NCBI GenBank assembly: GCA_013112555.1
Contig: JABFGK010000002.1
Location: forward strand, 1,178,001-1,242,000
Origin: Planctomycetota bacterium
GTDB taxonomy: Bacteria > Planctomycetota > Phycisphaerae > Phycisphaerales > UBA5793
Length of the DNA: 64,000 nt
Direction of reading: 5' to 3'
Both the position numbers and the translations under genes were made by a program. The stretch's first letter is position 1; every line of letters begins with the position of its first letter. Shown here piece after piece: positions 60,867 through 64,000 of this stretch. The notes under the pieces were generated by a model that did not search any database, was not told the origin of the DNA, and worked only from the letters and a program-made list of their open reading frames with translations.

Positions 60867-60901
60867 CCCCGCGATCGCTCGAAGACTCGCGTATCACCCG
60901 G
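60867..60901 (+). repeat. REP-D copy 1 (direct orientation)
   Basis: CCCCGCGATCGCTCGAAGAC followed by TCGCGTATCACCCGG; nearly identical to the copy at 61589. The outer arm is slightly decayed (CCCGG for CGGGG). Confidence 0.8.
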
Positions 60902-60962
60902 CATTGCAATTGTGCGCGCTGATTCTCACTGATTTGTAAACCGGCAATTAACACTCTGAAAG

Positions 60963-60996
60963 CCCCGTGATACATCGCTCGGGATGTATCGCGGGG
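60963..60996 (-). repeat. REP-D copy 2 (inverted orientation), just upstream of the RAYT gene
   Basis: CCCCGTGATACATCGCTCGG followed by GATGTATCGCGGGG forms a near-perfect 14-bp hairpin. Relative to copies 1, 3 and 4 it is reversed (CCCCGTGATAC ... GCGGGG). Confidence 0.8.
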
Positions 60997-61010
60997 TATG
61001 ATCGTGCATC

Positions 61011-61577
61011 ATGCGCCGCACGCATCCCGCTGCCATCGTCGTGCCGTGGAATCACTGGTATCACTGCAGCGGCTCGACCTACGGCACCTGGCTTCCCGGC
61101 GACGCGCGAGGCTGGCGTGTGCGGAATCACAAGTATCACGTTGACAGCGATTACAAAAACCCGCCGGCCGATTCCGAATGGCGCCGCGCGTTCCATGCGC
61201 ACAACGCACAGCGACTCAAACAGCCACCGGTACATCTGAACTCGATCGAGGTGCGTCGTGCTGCTTGCACTGCATTCGTGAAGCGGTTTGAATATGACCA
61301 TGTGGAGTGCGCTGCGATTGCGGTTGCCGAGATGCATTACCACAGTGTGATTCAGGTGCCTGACCCTCGGCCGGGTACCTGGCTGGGGCGGGCCAAGAAG
61401 TATGCTGCCCATGCGCTGAAGCGCGATGGTGTGGTTGAGGGTCGTGTGTGGGCACGCAGCGCGCAGTTGAAGCCGATTGTGGATGCGACGCATTCTTGGC
61501 AGGCGATCCGGTATGTGATGGCGCACGCGAACGGTGAGGGGGCGAGCGTGTGGGTGAATGAGCGGTTTGTGGAGTAG
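61011..61577 (+). CDS. REP-associated tyrosine transposase (RAYT, Y1/HUH family)
   Basis: 188 aa. RAYTs are single-stranded DNA transposases related to IS200/IS605 TnpA that are thought to spread REP palindromes. Evidence: HWYHCSGSTYGTWLPGDARG near the N-terminus, a conserved opening of this group, the HUH motif EMHYHSVIQV, and the catalytic helix GRAKKYAAHALKR with the Tyr. The end WQAIRYVMAHANGEGASVWV is typical. REP-D hairpins lie 14 bp upstream (inverted) and 11 bp downstream (direct), the usual frame for a RAYT. No second transposon gene is present, so the gene may be domesticated rather than part of a full element. Confidence 0.9.
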   Translation: MRRTHPAAIVVPWNHWYHCSGSTYGTWLPGDARGWRVRNHKYHVDSDYKNPPADSEWRRAFHAHNAQRLKQPPVHLNSIEVRRAACTAFVKRFEYDHVECAAIAVAEMHYHSVIQVPDPRPGTWLGRAKKYAAHALKRDGVVEGRVWARSAQLKPIVDATHSWQAIRYVMAHANGEGASVWVNERFVE

Positions 61578-61588
61578 TGTGAAAAATG

Positions 61589-61623
61589 CCCCGCGATCGC
61601 TCGAAGATTCGCGTATCACGGGG
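61589..61623 (+). repeat. REP-D copy 3 (direct orientation)
   Basis: CCCCGCGATCGCTCGAAGAT followed by TCGCGTATCACGGGG. It lies just past the RAYT stop and 30 bp past the end of the small secreted-protein gene on the other strand. Confidence 0.85.
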
Positions 61624-61653
61624 CTGTTTCATCGACGTGAGGTTGTTACGTCC

Positions 61654-62031
61654 TCAGTTGATCACCACCACATTGGTCGGTGTGCAGGTGATCGTGTCGA
61701 TTACTTGCAGGAACCGGCCGCACGAGGCTGACGCCACGTTGACATTGACCGATGCGCTACCTGAGCCATTCGCATTCACCCAGCCGCCGAAGGTGACCGG
61801 CCAGGCAAGCCCGGTCGACATGGTTCCGCAGATGATGCCGCCGGGGATGACCCATGATCCGGTGTTGGCAGAGTGGATGAACGCAAGGCGGGAAAACGGG
61901 GCGGCCCCGGTGACCTGGAAGTTCATGATTCCGGGACAGGTGCCGGACTTGGTCAACACCTGGGCCTGTGCAGGACGGGCAGTGAACACGAACGCAGACA
62001 ATACGAGCGCAATGATAGCGAACCGTTGCAT
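61654..62031 (-). CDS. small secreted protein (shared-module family), paralogue 1
   Basis: 125 aa. The signal peptide is MQRFAIIALVLSAFVFTARP, ending near AQAQ. The mature chain is almost entirely the module seen at the C-terminus of larger secreted proteins: SGTCPGIMNFQVTGAAPFSR, LAFIHSANTGSWVIPGGIIC, STGLAWPVTFGGWVNANGSG, SASVNVNVASASCGRFLQVI, DTITCTPTNVVVIN. Paired cysteines suggest disulphides. It is about 70% identical by eye in the signal and core to paralogue 2, and is flanked by REP-D at the 3' side. Function unknown. Confidence 0.85.
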   Translation of the reverse strand: MQRFAIIALVLSAFVFTARPAQAQVLTKSGTCPGIMNFQVTGAAPFSRLAFIHSANTGSWVIPGGIICGTMSTGLAWPVTFGGWVNANGSGSASVNVNVASASCGRFLQVIDTITCTPTNVVVIN

Positions 62032-62296
62032 GACCTATCTCCTTTGTGAGAGCGGGGGTGCTGGTGAGGCACGGGTATGTGTGCCCGGCGTGGGGCGTGG
62101 CAACCGCTTGCCGCCGGCAAAGAAACAGCCGACTTATACGAAGCGCACATAGATTATCACACCGGCGGCAAAGGGCAATCGGAAAAGCGTGTAGAAAAGA
62201 AGATTTTGGGAATTGTGTCTTGTGCTCTGGTGTCTGAAGTCGCCGGATGGGTACGGTGCGGCGGCCGAAGCGCTGGCCTGTCCATAGAGATGACAC

Positions 62297-62331
62297 CCCC
62301 GCGATCGCTTGAGGATTCGGGTACCACGGGG
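62297..62331 (+). repeat. REP-D copy 4 (direct orientation)
   Basis: CCCCGCGATCGCTTGAGGAT followed by TCGGGTACCACGGGG; a diverged copy 708 bp from copy 3 and in the same place relative to the second paralogue. Confidence 0.8.
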
Positions 62332-62356
62332 CTATGTTGTTAACGATGGGCGATTA

Positions 62357-62737
62357 TCAGCCGATCAGGATCACATTCGACCCTGTACATCCCAGCGCAT
62401 CGATCACCTGCAGATATCGGTTGCTGCACGCAGCGGGCGGAATACTTGCATTGACCGATGCGTATCCGGTCGCGTCCGCTTCCACCCATGCACCCAGAAC
62501 CACCGGCCAGGCAAGTCCTGTCGCCAAACCGGTACAGGCCATGCCGGGAGGAATCACCCAGGATCCGATGGCAGGCGAATGAATGAACGCGAGCCGTGCC
62601 TCGGGAAGCGCCCCGGTCACCTCGAATGTCATGATCCCCGGGCACGGGCCGGACTGGGTCAGGATCTGAGCCTGGGATGTTCGGGCTGTGAATACAAAAG
62701 CGGACAATACGAGCGCAATGACAGCGAACCGTTGCAT
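62357..62737 (-). CDS. small secreted protein (shared-module family), paralogue 2
   Basis: 126 aa with signal peptide MQRFAVIALVLSAFVFTART, nearly identical to paralogue 1. The mature part follows the same plan: SGPCPGIMTFEVTGALPEAR, LAFIHSPAIGSWVIPPGMAC, ATGLAWPVVLGAWVEADATG, ASVNASIPPAACSNRYLQVI, DALGCTGSNVILIG. The gene and its 3' REP-D copy are repeated at a spacing of ~705 bp relative to paralogue 1, so the pair arose by tandem duplication. Confidence 0.85.
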   Translation of the reverse strand: MQRFAVIALVLSAFVFTARTSQAQILTQSGPCPGIMTFEVTGALPEARLAFIHSPAIGSWVIPPGMACTGLATGLAWPVVLGAWVEADATGYASVNASIPPAACSNRYLQVIDALGCTGSNVILIG

Positions 62738-63132
62738 ATCTGTTTCTCCTTAAGTGCCGAACTGAAATGCTGCCGGCTGGTACTGCGACGATCAATCGCG
62801 ATCGACGACGAAGGATGCGTGAGCGCGAATCGCCAACATGTGAACAAGCCCACGTCAAGGAAGCAAAGTTCAGATTATCACACATCCAGTAAAATGCAAC
62901 GGGTAAAAAGGTTTTAGGTCTTACATTTTTATTGCTCGTGCCGAAACGCCTGTTTCCGGGCCAATCACGGCAGATACCGGTGGGCGAGGCACAGACAATT
63001 TGCTGCACCCCGATATGCTGACAAAGGTATCAGCATTGCTTCCCCCCCTGGCGGGTGACTGTTTCGTGTACATGGGGGGATTGGATGGCCTGAAAGCGAG
63101 TCGAACGACTGCGGAAACGCGGGAGGTGCGCG
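62738..63132. other. intergenic, 395 bp, no gene seen
   Basis: Divergent region with an AT-rich block at about 62885-62935 that probably holds promoters for paralogue 2 (minus) and the gene at 63133 (plus). Nothing else is recognisable. Confidence 0.45.
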
Positions 63133-64000
63133 ATGCGTGCACGACAATGGAGTATCTGGGCAGCCTGTTTCATGACCTGCATGGGGTCACTGGGGACGAC
63201 GAGCCTGTCCCAGGAGCCGGCCATGGCGACACCTGACCAGGCATCGAATGAAGCGGCGGCGGCGGACGAGGTCTTAGCCTATGACAAGGAACACCCGGCA
63301 GTCGGGACCTGGCTCGGGACGGCCACCTCGCGCGACGGTGCCACCCCGTTTGTCATCCTGAGAGTCTCGCAGGATGAGAAGAATGACTGGACGGTGAAGA
63401 TCACGGCCCTGGCAGCGGGCATGATGGGCACTGCGTGTTCGGATATCGAGTCCGATGGTGACTCGTTTGCGTTCTCGGTGGCACCGCTGTCACTCCGGTT
63501 GGCCGGCACAGTATCTGCTGACGGGCAATCGTTTACCGGACAGATCACCCGCACAGATGATGGCGATGGTGAGCCGACGCCCCCACAGTCATTTGATCTG
63601 CATCGGACCCTCATGCCGAACGATGCGCCTGAGCCGCTGGCGTTTTCCGGCGATCTGCAGGCCATGGGGATGGAGATTCCGATGACGATCGTGCTGGCCC
63701 GCACGCCGGGCGGGAACTGGGTCGGTCATCTGGATATCCCGATGCAGCAGTTGCGCGAGTTCCCGTTCACGAACTTCAAGACGGCCGACGGCGGGAAGAT
63801 CACTGCCGACCTGCCGGTGCCGGGTGGGGCTGCCATCAGTGTCACGCTGGACGAACTCGAACAGCGCCTGTCCGGTTTCTTCCTTCAGGCCGGCATGGAG
63901 ATGGAGATGGATTTCGCGCGTGACATGAACTACTCCTACCGGGAACTGGCTCGGCCGCAGACGCCGGTGAGGCCGCTGCCGTATGAGGAGATTGAGGTCA
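63133..64000 (+). CDS. secreted protein, N-terminal part of a probable alpha/beta hydrolase (cut by window edge)
   Basis: Open to the window end (289 codons). ATG 63133 has GGAGG seven bases upstream. A signal peptide (WSIWAACFMTCMGSLGTTSL) is followed by two similar beta-domain repeats: PAVGTWLGTATSRDGATPFV ... ESDGDSFAFSVAPLSLRLAG and LAFSGDLQAMGMEIPMTIVL ... ADLPVPGGAAISVTLDELEQ. The last visible residues YRELARPQTPVRPLPYEEIE are the usual joint between such an N-terminal domain and a serine-hydrolase domain ('RPQ.P..P.PY.EeeV'). The catalytic part itself lies outside the window, so the class is inferred. Confidence 0.7.
   Translation, partial: MRARQWSIWAACFMTCMGSLGTTSLSQEPAMATPDQASNEAAAADEVLAYDKEHPAVGTWLGTATSRDGATPFVILRVSQDEKNDWTVKITALAAGMMGTACSDIESDGDSFAFSVAPLSLRLAGTVSADGQSFTGQITRTDDGDGEPTPPQSFDLHRTLMPNDAPEPLAFSGDLQAMGMEIPMTIVLARTPGGNWVGHLDIPMQQLREFPFTNFKTADGGKITADLPVPGGAAISVTLDELEQRLSGFFLQAGMEMEMDFARDMNYSYRELARPQTPVRPLPYEEIEV

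Overview
The window reads as a piece of a GC-rich planctomycete chromosome, most likely from the Phycisphaerae side of the phylum. Pointers are a type IV prepilin-like protein with the C-terminal 'DGN..FFDGH' / 'WFPSGS' motifs, a planctomycete-style ECF sigma factor paired with a Ser/Thr kinase-TPR protein, a membrane protein ending in a CPKCGYDL zinc ribbon, a TAT-exported Gfo/Idh/MocA oxidoreductase, a CehA/McbA-type PHP hydrolase, squalene-hopene cyclase, and heavy use of short palindromic intergenic repeats. This placement is inference; no rRNA is present, and I saw no tRNA gene or CRISPR array.

Layout. 1-7627: minus-strand genes: N-terminus of FtsK (cut by the window edge), two secreted proteins (one frameshifted near its C-terminus), a prepilin-like protein, a XerC/D recombinase and threonine aldolase. 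7896-14971: subtilase, adenylate kinase, ABC-2 permease, RadA, and a membrane protein whose 3' end overlaps radA. 15128-16829: a compact restriction-modification pair (PaeR7I/XhoI-like nuclease) with more AT-rich DNA than its surroundings. 16839-28756: FlgI-like lipoprotein, Fic protein with an array of CTATAG palindromes, ApbE, FGE-like lipoprotein, oxidoreductase, PHP hydrolase and an MFS transporter. 28757-29567: repeat-rich region with a 492-bp fold-back element. 29568-33347: fused indolepyruvate oxidoreductase IorA-IorB followed by cofactor-independent phosphoglycerate mutase. 33405-39304: leuS (with a possible leucine-rich leader peptide and attenuator), folC and a LOG-family protein. 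39361-44618: TonB receptor, YfiR and hybrid histidine kinase in one apparent operon. 44991-56566: rpmB, small proteins, membrane dipeptidase, secreted protein, ECF sigma factor plus kinase, and squalene-hopene cyclase. 56982-60719: cold-shock protein, degenerate receiver protein, groES, a small gene, groEL. 60720-64000: a RAYT (REP-associated transposase) gene framed by its REPs, a tandem pair of small secreted paralogues that carry REP copies with them, and the start of a probable alpha/beta hydrolase.

Three themes tie the region together. First, six secreted proteins share one C-terminal beta-rich module (a 'VTGATP / GTG / vP..asG..wfQA' pattern), placed alone or behind different catalytic domains. 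Second, at least four families of short palindromic repeats are scattered between genes; one sits next to its likely transposase and one appears to have been absorbed into the 5' coding end of a gene. Third, several regulatory arrangements look worth testing: a Leu-codon leader before leuS, a TonB-YfiR-CHASE8-like kinase relay, a palindrome array in front of fic, and a non-canonical receiver protein in front of groES.
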